A stretch of 64,000 nt of DNA, taken from contig JPHH03000054.1 in NCBI GenBank assembly GCA_000750105.3, positions 124,001 to 188,000 of the forward strand, in the 5' to 3' direction. Position 1 is the stretch's first letter, and every line of letters starts with the position of its first letter. Shown here piece by piece: positions 1 to 10,531 of this stretch. The position numbers and the translations under genes are program-made. The DNA is from Tolypocladium sp. Sup5 PDA-1. Taxonomy: Eukaryota > Ascomycota > Sordariomycetes > Hypocreales > Ophiocordycipitaceae. The notes beneath the pieces are model-generated. The model had not been told where the DNA came from. It did not search any database and was given only the letters and a program-made list of their open reading frames with translations.

Positions 1-511
1 AGACCCCAGCAGCCAGCCAGACAGCGCGCGGTTTTTCATGAAGTTAGTTTCGACGCAAAATCGCGCTTTGTGCTCCGTATATGGAAACATGGAATATGCT
101 GGATTTGGAACGACACGGACGAGATCTGAGGGGTCATGCGTCCAGCCCACCAGCAGCTCACGATATAGCCTCCAAAACTTACTGCGAGTACGAGTGCTTT
201 TTTCTACGTAAAGTAGTCCGCACAGGAACCCAGAAAAGAATCCAGATATACGGGCCAAGGCCGCCGAGAATAGAGGGCAATTATGCTGCTCGACTGGGTG
301 GGCTATGAAAAATCAAGAGAAGGTAACATCCAACATGTACGAGTAGTTCCATTTCAACACTCTGCCAACTGGGTGGTCTCCGTATAACGCCTACACCAAG
401 CCTGCTCCCCCGTATGACAATAAGGCGGGGGCATTGAGCGAAGGACAACAAGGTCTTAACAAACAAAAGATTAAATATCGCGCTCGTTGGGTGTGCTTCG
501 TGACACGGGCG
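1..511. other. Intergenic, downstream of the NIPA transporter gene
   Basis: No supported gene is seen in this left-edge stretch. The short open frames on both strands have no recognisable domain. It should hold the 3' untranslated region of the minus-strand magnesium transporter gene and whatever lies beyond the window edge. Confidence 0.5.
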
Positions 512-2688
512 CTATTGTATCAGTCCGCCGGCATCTGCATCGCTGGCAGCGCCGCCGCCGCCTTCGACATCGCTCGTCGCAGAGTTCTTCTTCTTCTTTT
601 TTGGCCGGAAGAAGTCGCCGAGAGCATCGCTAACGCTCCGTGATCTTCGCCGTCCTGGGTCCTCCTCGAGAGGCTCATCGGCCTCCTCTTCTCGCGGAGT
701 CCACGGTAGGTGTTCATCCGACGGAGGAACGGCCGCCTGGGCTCGTGCATCCTCGCCGCCGTCGTCCTCGTCGTTGAAGAACAGGCTGGCGCGGATGCTG
801 GACCGTATCCGCCTCATGGACGACCTGTTCGCCAACGGGTTGTCGTCCCGGAGGAACGCGTCCTTGACGACAGTCGTGACCGTAGAGGACAATGGAGACG
901 GTGATATGAAAGTTTTTGAGCGGTGGTGGCTCGCGGTCCGGGACACGCCCGAGTTGGGTCGAGGCGTCACCGGCCGGTCTGTAGGGTAGGTTGGCGGAAC
1001 CGGCGAGTCTCTCAACGGGGTCACCGGCGTCGACATCACTACCGAACCGGCCAAGGCGGAATCCGCGGACAACCTCCTGGTCGCACGAGTAGGCGATGAG
1101 GAGGCATCCCAGGACTGTCGCAAGGGATTGTCGAGCAGTGGTGATGACTCTCCTCCGAGCAAGTCCGGCGTGCTCTCAGCCCCTGAATGCCGTATTAATG
1201 GTATTTCGGCCGCAGAGAGCGGAGACCCTGGCTTGACCGTCTCGGCGAAGCTGACACGTGAGAGCCTGCTAGACCTCCGGGACTGAGATTTCGGCGTCGG
1301 GACGTCTTGCGCAGGAACAGGGGAGGGTGTGGCCCCTTCGTGATGCGTCAAGCCAATCGTCTCCTCAATGTCCTCATCATCCGACAGGAGATCCTCCTCG
1401 TCGTCGTCGTGTTGTTGCCTTCCACTAGTAATGAGGAAGACACCGAAGAACGTGAGCAAGCAGCCGCCGACAAACTTGCCTGCCTGTTTGGCCGTCGTCT
1501 TCTCAAAGTCACGGTACAAGATGGCGCTTCCGAGGATGACGCAGAGCGTAAAGAGCACAAACTGGATGGGGATAACCTGGGTCGAGTCGAAACGCTGCAG
1601 TGCTTTGTTGACGTAGCGAATCTGCATGACTGCAGTGACGAGTAAGATGAGAATGAGCGCGTATGTGACGGGCGTGGCGAATGCCCTCCACAGTGTCGAG
1701 GATAGCATCGACGATACGCCCTTGGTAGCCAACGCTGTGTAGCCTCCTGTTGCTCGACGGTTAGCGTCTCGTTGAAGCTAGGAGGGAGGATCTGGAAGCC
1801 CATGGAGACGGTAGACATACCAAAGAGACCGACGAGGCCAAGGTCGATGAGGATTGTACGCCTCCCGTACCTGCTGCTCGCCCACATGAGGATTAGGATG
1901 AGCAAGACGGTCACGCCCAGGTAGATTTCAAACGACAAGGTCGTGATTGCGTCCCATACGTCGTGCGGCTCCAGCTTCGTCTCCTCCGTCTTTGCGCTCA
2001 GGACGACCGTCACGACGCCGGCGACGGCGATGACGACACCCCAAAAGTCTCGCACGCGGAACTGCTCCTTGAACATGACGGGCGCGATGATGCAATTGGA
2101 GATGAGCGCGACGACGCCGAGCGGCGAGACGATGGACGCCGGCGCGAAGCCGTAGGCGAGGAAGTTGCCCATCTCGCCGATGGTGATGAGGATTTGGCCC
2201 AGCCACCAGTACGGCGACTTGAGGTACGTGGTGGCGACCTTGCCTTGCTCGTCGTCGTCTCCGTTTTCGACGTCCGTGGTCGCGCTCGACTGGTACGACG
2301 CAGTCAGCGGGTCGGTCTCGAGGTCTCCGTGGGTTCCGTGGGTTCCGTTGGCTCCGTTGGCGGCCGCGCCAGAGCCGTGTCCATTGCTCTGCCCGTTGAT
2401 GGCATCGCCGCCGACGGCCCCGTAGGATCCGGACTGCGTGCTGCTCTGTGCCCGCTTCAGCGCCGCGCGAGCCCGCTGCCGTACCCGCGCGCGCTCTTTA
2501 TGCAGCTGTATGTGCGCGTACCGCTGGACGTTAAGCGCCAGTGCGATGAAGATGTTGCCGACGATGGCCGTGACGATGCCGATGAGCGACGACCAGTTCT
2601 TCAACCCCTCGCCGGGGGTCTCGGGAGCGCCGGTCGCTGTCGGGGTCGCCGTCGACGTGCCGATCGTCGCCGTCGCCTGCATCATCAT
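512..2688 (-). CDS. NIPA-type magnesium transporter (DUF803 family), 700 aa
   Basis: Two exons: 2688-1821 and 1746-512, with a 74-nt intron (donor GTATGT, acceptor CAACAG). The join restores LVGLFG-GYTALATKGVSS, a run typical of this family. The first ATG in frame is at 2688, in a run of three Met codons; the preceding frame has only GTG. The first membrane segment is near residues 35-55 and further segments run to about residue 395, followed by a roughly 300-residue Ser/Pro/Arg-rich cytoplasmic tail. Family members are multi-span carriers linked to Mg2+ transport; the tail is longer than in animal NIPA proteins, as is common in fungi. Imperfect GTH codon repeats lie in the first cytoplasmic loop. 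A second, unrelated Mg transporter lies near 54 kb. Family assignment is firm; substrate is by homology. Confidence 0.88.
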
Positions 2689-3190
2689 CGCGAGGCGAGC
2701 GTCGTCGTCGCCAGGCGGCACTGCGCAAGGCGGCCCGCGAGAGGCTCGGGTAGGTCAGACCTCGACAGCTGTGCGGATGATATCATTGGGCTGAGGAAGA
2801 TGCGCCGTTGGTTCTAGGCCAAGCAAGCGGCCTGGACGCGCATGACAGCCGCCACGATGACGGAGCTTCGGGGGTGCTATGCAGCGCTGTACGGATGTTC
2901 GCAGGTAGGGATGTTGCACAGAGGAAGAAATGAGGTCGGAGTCGGGCATCCTTTCACGCCGTGGCGCTTGTCGCTTCGCCGTTCCAGGTTGCGTTGCAGC
3001 TGGTCCGCCACACCTGTGCGGGTCGCGCCACAGGCATTGCGCCTCGCCCTAAAGAGAGGATTCACACACCCAGGGTCACGAGAACAGCCAGCCCAACTGT
3101 TCTTTCGACTTCATTCATTCAAGCCATTCAGCCATCGTCATTCCGCTTGGATGTCTCAGTAAACTCAGCTCCCGCCCGTCACTCCGCGCC
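2689..3190. promoter_or_regulatory. Divergent promoter region
   Basis: This 502-bp stretch separates two genes transcribed away from each other, so both promoters must lie here. No TATA box or clear factor site stands out. Confidence 0.5.
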
Positions 3191-4360
3191 ATGAGCCGCG
3201 ACCGCGACGGTGAGCCCGCCGACACCAGCAGCAACGTCTTTGTACGCTTCAAACACCACGTCGACTCCAACATCGCCTCTGGCTTTCACACGCTGCTCGG
3301 CGTTCCGACTGCTCCGCGCCAGCCTCGGACCAACGACACATCATCCAGCGCCTTGCATCCCAACTCCTCACCGTCCTCGTCCTCCTCTTCGCATCTGCCC
3401 TCGACCTGCAGCGCCATGGATGTCCAAGAAGCAAGGCGCCTGGCGCACTGGGATGTCTTCTCGCTCGTCTCCTCCGCCTCCTACTCCCCCACGGCCCTGC
3501 GCCACTTACCCCAGCCCGTTCCCAACGACCTCCCGCACGAGCTCGATTCCACCATTTTCACATTTGAAGATGCCTTTGAAGATCTGCTGGTAGTCTCGCA
3601 AGGCCAACCGCTGCCAGACATCAGCACTCGGTATGAGCAGAGGAAGCTCCTGCAGCAGATGTTCCCAACAGGGGAGCCCACCTGGTTCTGGATGCGCAGG
3701 CTAGAGTCCCAGGGGCTTATTGAGAGTCCAAGCCGGGGTCGCTTCTTTCGGACGCTCCGGCCAGACTGGGAGGGCTTCCATCGGGAACTGGACCAGAGGG
3801 CCGCGGATGTGTGGCGCGGCGCGACCGGCGAGGATGATAGTGAGCAAGGCGCCGGCGACTTCTTTCACGAAATCGGCCGGGCATTCAAGCAAATAGAACG
3901 TGGGCTCTCTGAAGATGATTCTCGTCACGAGGAGCCAGAACCAGACTCGGACGACAAGCAGCGCCAACGAAAGGAGCCAGACACCTTTGACGACCTCTTC
4001 TCGTCGCTTTCTTCCACCCTCGCCGAGGGCCAAAAGTCGTGGGATACCTTCCTCAAGATCATCAACGACCAGGCCACAACGCTCGAGAAGCGCCAGCAGC
4101 CCTCGAGCTCCGACAAGGAGACGAAGCAGGTCGAGACCCGCGATGAATACGTCGACCGGTTCGGCTACCTGCACAGCACCGTCACGCGCAAGACTCTGGA
4201 CAGGGACGGCAACGAAGTCGGCCGTGAGACATACGTAACAATGCGTCCCGTCGACAAGCCTGACAAGCAGCTAGACAACCAAAGCAAGGACGAGCTGGAC
4301 CATGTTGAATCTCTTGGGGACGAATCCGCGAACAAGAAGTCGGGCTGGTTTTGGAAATGA
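3191..4360 (+). CDS. Uncharacterised protein, 389 aa
   Basis: Single-exon gene with an ATG right after the sequence CCGCGCC. I do not recognise a named family. The N-terminus (about 1-85) is Ser/Pro-rich; residues 85-210 look folded, with aromatic-rich patches such as PTGEPTWFWMRRLESQG; residues 215-320 are acidic and probably partly helical; and a compact patch at about 318-350 (DEYVDRFGYLHSTVTRKTLD, then a GNEVGRE turn) looks like a small beta-rich conserved motif. The last residues are KKSGWFWK. No signal peptide or membrane segment is apparent. Steady codon use over 1.17 kb and a clean start support a real gene. Function unknown. Confidence 0.75.
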   Translation: MSRDRDGEPADTSSNVFVRFKHHVDSNIASGFHTLLGVPTAPRQPRTNDTSSSALHPNSSPSSSSSSHLPSTCSAMDVQEARRLAHWDVFSLVSSASYSPTALRHLPQPVPNDLPHELDSTIFTFEDAFEDLLVVSQGQPLPDISTRYEQRKLLQQMFPTGEPTWFWMRRLESQGLIESPSRGRFFRTLRPDWEGFHRELDQRAADVWRGATGEDDSEQGAGDFFHEIGRAFKQIERGLSEDDSRHEEPEPDSDDKQRQRKEPDTFDDLFSSLSSTLAEGQKSWDTFLKIINDQATTLEKRQQPSSSDKETKQVETRDEYVDRFGYLHSTVTRKTLDRDGNEVGRETYVTMRPVDKPDKQLDNQSKDELDHVESLGDESANKKSGWFWK

Positions 4361-4611
4361 GATCGTTCGTGGTCAGTTGACGGTATGCCCGTATGCCCGT
4401 TTTCAAGTAGGACTCTCAACTCTGTGATGCCCATGTACATAGCATGATGTGTATGTCAAGTGAAGTCGCATTGAATCAAGTTGAAAGTTGACGCTCCTCT
4501 AGCCATAAGCAGAAGGGGTTTTCGAAGACATATTGAGCGCACACGTCGCGTACAATTCGCTACATGAGAAATGCACCTGAATGAATCGCCAGCCGCAGTA
4601 TGCTACTTCAT

Positions 4612-6786
4612 CTAGCTTTTGCCCCTAGACTTTGCCTTCTTCTTGCGCATGAGCCTCTTCCGCGCAATCAGTGTCTGCTTCATCGCTTCCTCCTTGGTCG
4701 CAGCCGGTTTATCGTCCCCATCTCCCGCCACCTGTTCCCTGCCCGCCTTGTTTCGTCCTTCTTTCCCACGATGCTGGCGTTTGCTTTGAGCAGCTTCGCT
4801 GGCAGCGTCATCTCTTTCAGCCTTATGGGCCTCAGAGACAGCTTTTCTCTTGGCTTGACCTGCTTGCGTCGAGTTCTGCTCGTTGGTCCGTCTCCTCTGG
4901 ACCACTTGCGCGTTCTCAATGGAAAATTCAACAATCAGCCGCTGCTTCTTGCCATTGTCGCCCTGCAGTTGATGGCCGTTGAGGTACCGCAACCCCATCA
5001 AGGCCCAATGATGCGACGTGTATTCGATGAATCCATAGCCACGGCTCTTTCCTGCGCCGCTCTTCTCGGGGACCTTGGACCCCTGATTGCTCTCGAAGAC
5101 AATCTTGGCCTGGCGAACAATGCCCTTTCCCTTCCGCCTTCTCTCTTGATCCTGTTCCTTGGCATCTTTGCCATCTCTGGCATTCTCTTCCTTGGACAGG
5201 GGCTGGCGGCGGCCTGCGTTGACGTCCTTGGCGAACCCAACAACAGCCTTTCTGGCAAGCTCCTTTAGCTCCTTTGCGCCAAAGTCGCGTGGGATGTTGC
5301 GGACCGCAAGTCGGGTCAAACTCAGATGCAAGCTGGGGTTGCTTTGCACCATCTTCTTTCGCTGAGCCGCGCTGGCCTGTCTCATCTGGATCTCTGCCGG
5401 CGACAACAGGTCAAAAAGAGGCGAGCCTCGTCCGATCGAACCCTCGGGAAGGAGATAGAGTCTCCTCTTGTCCTTTTCATTCCGCGCAGCAAGAGAGTTG
5501 CCCGCAAGGTTGGTGGCCTCCTCCTTGTTGACAGCCTGAGCCACTTGCAGAAGTCGGCCATCGAGCGTGTACTTGCCACTGGGATCGGCATTCTCGTCCA
5601 GCAGAAGTGATTGCTTGGCCCCAGCTGCGAATGGTTTGGGTCGAGGAGCTTCTTTTATACACGCCTTTGCGTCCGACGCGTTGAAGAAGCACACAAAGCC
5701 TGTCCCAGCTGGCTTGTCGCTGACCCTGTCAACAACGACTCGGGCATACCGGACATTGCCAAAGTGAGCAAAGAAGCCCTTGAGCTGTTCATCTGTCGTA
5801 GTGAACGGCAGGTTCCGAATGAAGACTGTCGAAGAATTGTCTGTCATCTTGGGGCGTGGTGCCTCGACCTCCTGCTCGTCCTCATCCGCCTCGTCGTCAG
5901 TTTCCTCGGCGTCGGACTCGTTCTCAAGATTTTGCATGTGATTCTTCAGGAAGTTTTCCAAGTCGGCGTCCAGTCCTTCATCCTTCGTCTTCCCGGTGGC
6001 ATCTTCTGCAGCATGCCCAGCGGATACCTCGCTGCCATCAGCAGACTCAGCATCGTCCTCGACCGCCTCCTCTTTCTGATTCTCCTTACCATGCTGCTGA
6101 TCCCATGTCTCCTTGTCAACAGCATAGTCAACAGCCAGAGTGCGGCCGTCGATCTCCTTTCCATTGATAGCTTGCAGTGCCTTCTCAGCATTCTGTTTTC
6201 CGCGGATGGTGACAAAGCCAAACCCTTTGAGCTTGCCCTTTGACTGGGGCAAATCTGCAAACTTGACCTTGCCGAAGCTTCTGAAGAGGTGTGATAGTTG
6301 TTCAGAGGTTTTTATGCTCCAAGGCAAGTTTCGAATTATCAGCTTCGGCGGCTTTTCGAATTCAGGCTTTCCAGGTTTTCTTGCAGGAGCTTCGCTAGCC
6401 CCATCCGTCGCATTTCGGCGCCTGCGTTCTGCGAGGTCAACTCGGATGTTTCTCCCGTCCCACTTGGATTTGTCAAAGGCTTTCTGGGCCTCGGCGGCAT
6501 CGTCTGCATCTGCGAAGGTGACAAAGCCATAGCCGCGTGATTCCTTGGTCTTCTGATCGAGGACCACAACGGCATGCTTGACCGGGAAGTGCTCTGAGAA
6601 GAAGCTTGCCAAGGTCTCATTCGTGGCGCTTGGCGGCAACGAGCGAACGAAGAGAGAGCTTCCTTCATCGACTTTTGCTCGCTTGGTAGTCGGGGTCGCA
6701 TCGGTGCCTTGGTCTTCAACTGCGGCGGCGACGGCGTCTTCGACCTCGGAACGCTGCCGTTTGCGATCGTTCTTGGAATTGCCCAT
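4612..6786 (-). CDS. NOP4: Nucleolar RNA-binding protein NOP4 (RBM28 family), 724 aa
   Basis: Single exon. The first ATG in frame is 6786; codons upstream stay open but hold no Met. Four RNA-recognition motifs are visible: RRM1 about 44-122 (SLFVRSLPP, RGYGFVTF), RRM2 about 145-225 (LIIRNLPW, KGFGFVTI), RRM3 about 315-415 (VFIRNLPF, GTGFVCF) and a split RRM4 about 500-650 (LAVRNIP, RGYGFIEY) with a charged insertion. Acidic linkers separate RRM2 from RRM3, and the C-terminus is Lys/Arg-rich, as in nucleolar proteins. NOP4 is required for 27S pre-rRNA processing and 60S assembly in yeast. It is divergent from the condensin gene, with 363 bp between start codons. Confidence 0.9.
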   Translation of the reverse strand: MGNSKNDRKRQRSEVEDAVAAAVEDQGTDATPTTKRAKVDEGSSLFVRSLPPSATNETLASFFSEHFPVKHAVVVLDQKTKESRGYGFVTFADADDAAEAQKAFDKSKWDGRNIRVDLAERRRRNATDGASEAPARKPGKPEFEKPPKLIIRNLPWSIKTSEQLSHLFRSFGKVKFADLPQSKGKLKGFGFVTIRGKQNAEKALQAINGKEIDGRTLAVDYAVDKETWDQQHGKENQKEEAVEDDAESADGSEVSAGHAAEDATGKTKDEGLDADLENFLKNHMQNLENESDAEETDDEADEDEQEVEAPRPKMTDNSSTVFIRNLPFTTTDEQLKGFFAHFGNVRYARVVVDRVSDKPAGTGFVCFFNASDAKACIKEAPRPKPFAAGAKQSLLLDENADPSGKYTLDGRLLQVAQAVNKEEATNLAGNSLAARNEKDKRRLYLLPEGSIGRGSPLFDLLSPAEIQMRQASAAQRKKMVQSNPSLHLSLTRLAVRNIPRDFGAKELKELARKAVVGFAKDVNAGRRQPLSKEENARDGKDAKEQDQERRRKGKGIVRQAKIVFESNQGSKVPEKSGAGKSRGYGFIEYTSHHWALMGLRYLNGHQLQGDNGKKQRLIVEFSIENAQVVQRRRTNEQNSTQAGQAKRKAVSEAHKAERDDAASEAAQSKRQHRGKEGRNKAGREQVAGDGDDKPAATKEEAMKQTLIARKRLMRKKKAKSRGKS

Positions 6787-7149
6787 CGTTGCAGCAATCC
6801 CAAGGCGGAGTGATACTGTTTTGACGAGCGGTGCGGTTGTGGCAAAAGAAAATCCTACTGTCAAGCAGGTCACAACTTGGTCCAGCGTTCTGCCCAGAAA
6901 AAAAATCCCAGCCTTCAAGCTACGATAAGACAGGCTGCAGGGTCCCTGTATCTAATCGCACGTGATGGCGGGGACCATGTCTTATCGAAAGTGGCGCTAT
7001 GCCGCAAATGGAACATTGTTGACTTGCAACCGCCAAACCAGACGCGTGCCATCCAAACAAAAGCATCACCACTTTATCGACACGCAACCATCCGAATAAA
7101 ACAGCAAAGCATTGCTGACCGCGTGCAAAGGCCGCGCCGTGTATTGATT
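6787..7149. promoter_or_regulatory. Shared divergent promoter of NOP4 and YCG1
   Basis: Only 363 bp separate the two start codons. A CACGTG hexamer lies at about 6961. No TATA box was seen. Open frames run through it from both genes but lack ATG codons. Confidence 0.6.
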
Positions 7150-10100
7150 ATGCCTGCAAAAGCGTCCAGTCGGTCGACGAGAACGTCCTCCGCGATTTCG
7201 AAGAAGCCCTCGGCAGCAACACTGGGTTCCCGCGCATCCGTCGCTTCGCGCGCATCGTCAGCGGCCGTCGAATACGTGGACACACCGGGCAGCGCCTTGC
7301 GAACGCAGATATGCGCAGTCTTCCGCGACGCTCAGCGAACGACCGCGACTCACAGAAAACTATCCGTCAATCTGCGCAAGATACACGAGGCCTGTTGCTA
7401 TGAACCGACCAACAAGAGCGGCCCGTCGAGCGAGTTCGATGAAGAGGCTTTCAACAGGGAGTTTGTTCGATGCGTGCTGAGGATAATGCCCGTCAAGAAA
7501 ACGGAGAGTGTCGGCGAAAAGTCCATTCGATTCATCGGCTTCTATCTCCGACATGCGAGCGAAAAGGACATTGAGATCCTCGGCGACGTCGAGGCGGACA
7601 CGAGCCTGATGCCCGAGACCCCCAGTACGCGACTCACGTCGGAGCTTCTCGAGGCAGTCCTCCCTTTGATGACAGCAAAGGACAAGTTCGTTCGATTCAG
7701 GTCCACTCAGATTATCTCTCACATCATCAACTCTCTGGATGCGATTGACGACGACCTTTTCCAAAAGCTTCGGCACGGCTTGCTCAAGCGCATTCGTGAC
7801 AAGGAGGCAATGGTTCGTTCGCAGGCTGTCTTGGGCCTGGGTCGTCTGGCAGGCAACCAGTCTGAGGGCTGCACAAACTCGGACGACAGCGATGAGGATC
7901 AGGGCACTGATCTCTTGGGAAAGCTGCTCGACGTCATGCAGAACGACCCAAGCGCCGACGTGCGACGATCGCTTCTAGTCAACCTTCCTATTCTTCCAAA
8001 CACGCTTCCGTACTTGCTGGAACGAGCCAGGGATCAGGATTCGGCCACGCGAAGGGCAGTCTACTCACGCCTGCTCCCGGCACTCGGAGATTTTCGCCAT
8101 CTATCTCTGTCCATGCGAGAGAAGCTCCTTCGATGGGGCCTCCGAGATCGCGACGAGAATGTGCGCAAAGCCGCCGGCAGGCTGTTCAGGGATCGGTGGA
8201 TTGCGGACTGCGCCGGCGCGCCTCAGCAGGAGGAGGGCAATTCCGCTGAGCCAGCGCCTCCCAGCTTTGACGGACTGCTGGAGCTCCTGGAACGAATCGA
8301 TGTCGTCAACTCCGGCGTGGAGAACGGCGTTGCCCTGGAGGCAATGAAGGGCTTCTGGGAGGGCCGCCCGGATTACCGCGAAGCTGTCACGTTGGACGAC
8401 AACTTTTGGGAAACGCTATCTGCGGAGTCCGTCCTCATGGCACGAAGCTTCAACGACTTTTGCCGGAGTGAGGGCAATGGCCGATACGAGGCGCTGGTCG
8501 AGGAGAAGCTGCCAGAAGTCACCAAACTGGCATTTTATTTGGAGCGTTATATGCAAGTCCTGGTTGAAGCCCTTAAGAGGGTAGCCCAACAGGAAGTCGA
8601 AGACGAGGAGGACGAGGAGGACACCGTTGAGCAAGAGTTTATCGTGGAGCAGCTTCTCCATATTGCTCTGTCGCTGGATTATTCTGACGAAGTCGGCCGC
8701 CGCAAAATGTTCACCCTGCTCCGCCAGTCGCTGTCTATCCCAGAGCTGCCGGATGAAGTGACCAAGCTCACTGTCGAAGTACTCCAGTACATCTGCGCTC
8801 CGGATGCGGCTGGCGAACGCGAATTCTGCAGCGTCGTCCTCGAGTCCGTGGCAGATGTCCACGACACCATTGTCGATGACCTGCCAACTGACGACGCAGA
8901 GGATAGTTTCCACTCCGCCAAGTCAGAGGTCAGCCGCGGCAGCACGCCGGCTAACGAAGAGGAAGACGCTCGTGAGAAGGCTGTTAGGGAAATTGTCGTC
9001 AACATGAAGTGTCTACACATTGTTCAGTGCATGCTCACGCACGTGGCGGGCAACCTGAAGGACAATGCGGATCTCGTCTCCATGCTGAACAATCTCGTGG
9101 TTCCCGCAGTCCGGAGTCACGAGGCGCCTGTTCGTGAAAGAGGCTTGCTGTGCTTGGGACTCTGCGCGCTGCTGGATCGGTCGCTGGCTGAGGAGAACTT
9201 GGGTCTCTTTATCCACTTCTTCAGCAAGGGACACCCTGCCTTGCAGATTACGGCTCTGCACATCTTGACGGACATTCTGAATGTCCACGGAGCACAGTTG
9301 CTATCGTCTACTCCAGGGCTGCTCAAGGTCTACGTCAAGGCTGTCAAGGGTGGCGCAAAGGCGCCAGAAGTCCAAGCCGCCGCCACGATTGCGGCATCGA
9401 AGCTCCTTCTCGGAAGAGTCGTGAGTGAAGACGAGGCATGTGAGGAGCTGCTCAAGTCTCTCGTCGTTGCTTACTTCGATCCCTCTTCCGCTTCGAATCA
9501 GACTGTCAGGCAGGCGTTGAATTACTTCCTGCCTGTATTCTGCTACTCCCGCGCGGCGAACCAGGATCTCATGCGCGCCATCTCCCTCCAAGCCCTTCAC
9601 TCCCTCTTGAACCTGCGCGAAGGTCTGGAGGACGACGATGTGGACGTCGGGGAGGACATGATCAGCATGACGGCTATTGGGGCGTGTCTCGTCGATTGGA
9701 CGGATCCGCGAAAGTGTTACACCCCGGGGATTCATCCGGATTCAGACAAAAAGACCGTCAACGGCGATGTGCACCTCGACCTTGGACGAGATGTTCTGGA
9801 GAGGTTGCGTACCAACATCAGCAGTAAGTGTCGACGGCTTCGCCCAGTATCGTTAGAGGAATGCTAACAAGGACGAATAGAGGAAGAGAAGAAACTGGTT
9901 GCTGGTCTTCTCGGCAAGCTTCACGTATCGCCGGGATCCTCGGAGGACAAGATCCGCGAGCTGTATGCAGATGTCAGCGAGGCAGTGGAGGAGGGCCTCG
10001 TTTCTGATGCCACCAGCCGCAACGCCCTGTACAAGATCCACGTCAGCCTGGGTAAGATCGTCAACAACCTCGAAGAGCAGCAGCCGTCAAACAGACGCAC

Positions 10101-10287
10101 CAGTCGCAGCGTGTCTGTCAATCTGGACCGGCAGCCCGCCGAGGACAAGACAGTCGTAGAGGAGCCGAATATCAAGGAAGAGGACGAAGACAGCGACGGC
10201 ACGGTGGTGCCCAAGGAGGAGGAGAAGGATACGCTCGTGGACGACTTGTTGTCGGACGGAGAGGATACCAAGATACAGGATGCTTGA
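7150..10287 (+). CDS. YCG1: Condensin complex subunit 3 (CAP-G), 1026 aa
   Basis: Exons 7150-9823 and 9881-10287. The 57-nt intron has donor GTAAGT, branch GCTAAC and acceptor AATAG, and the join keeps frame (2674 + 407 nt). The protein is an all-helical HEAT-repeat scaffold: repeats with DKFVRFRSTQIISHI and EAMVRSQAVLGLGRLAGNQS in the first 300 residues, an acidic insertion near 480, a Cnd3-type region around 590-890, and an acidic tail ending DTKIQDA. CAP-G binds the kleisin Brn1 and DNA within condensin to compact mitotic chromosomes. Length agrees with fungal orthologues (about 1000 aa). The Ser/Thr-rich N-terminus (first 45 residues) is probably disordered. Confidence 0.9.
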
Positions 10288-10531
10288 GATGATGTGGGCG
10301 CATGTATTATGAAACCGGGTCTTGTGATGAGCGGCATGATTGGTATGGGTGTGGGATGTAACTGAAGGATGCCCGAGGCGGATATCTGTTTCACGTGTTG
10401 GGAACTTTACAGGCGCGCTGCTCATACCGTTTGATCTCTTTTGCTACATATTGAATGAAGCCTCCAATTCATTACAACTACGCGCCCCTCGTACGGCTTC
10501 TGTAGTACCTACTGGTCATCCAAAACACATG
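10288..10531. other. Convergent 3' region of YCG1 and LAS21
   Basis: Two genes run toward each other across 244 bp, which must hold both 3' untranslated regions. No other signal seen. Confidence 0.4.

Noticed and set aside
6787..6918. 44-codon N-terminal extension of NOP4
   Set aside because: No ATG occurs in the extension; it would lie in the shared promoter with YCG1.
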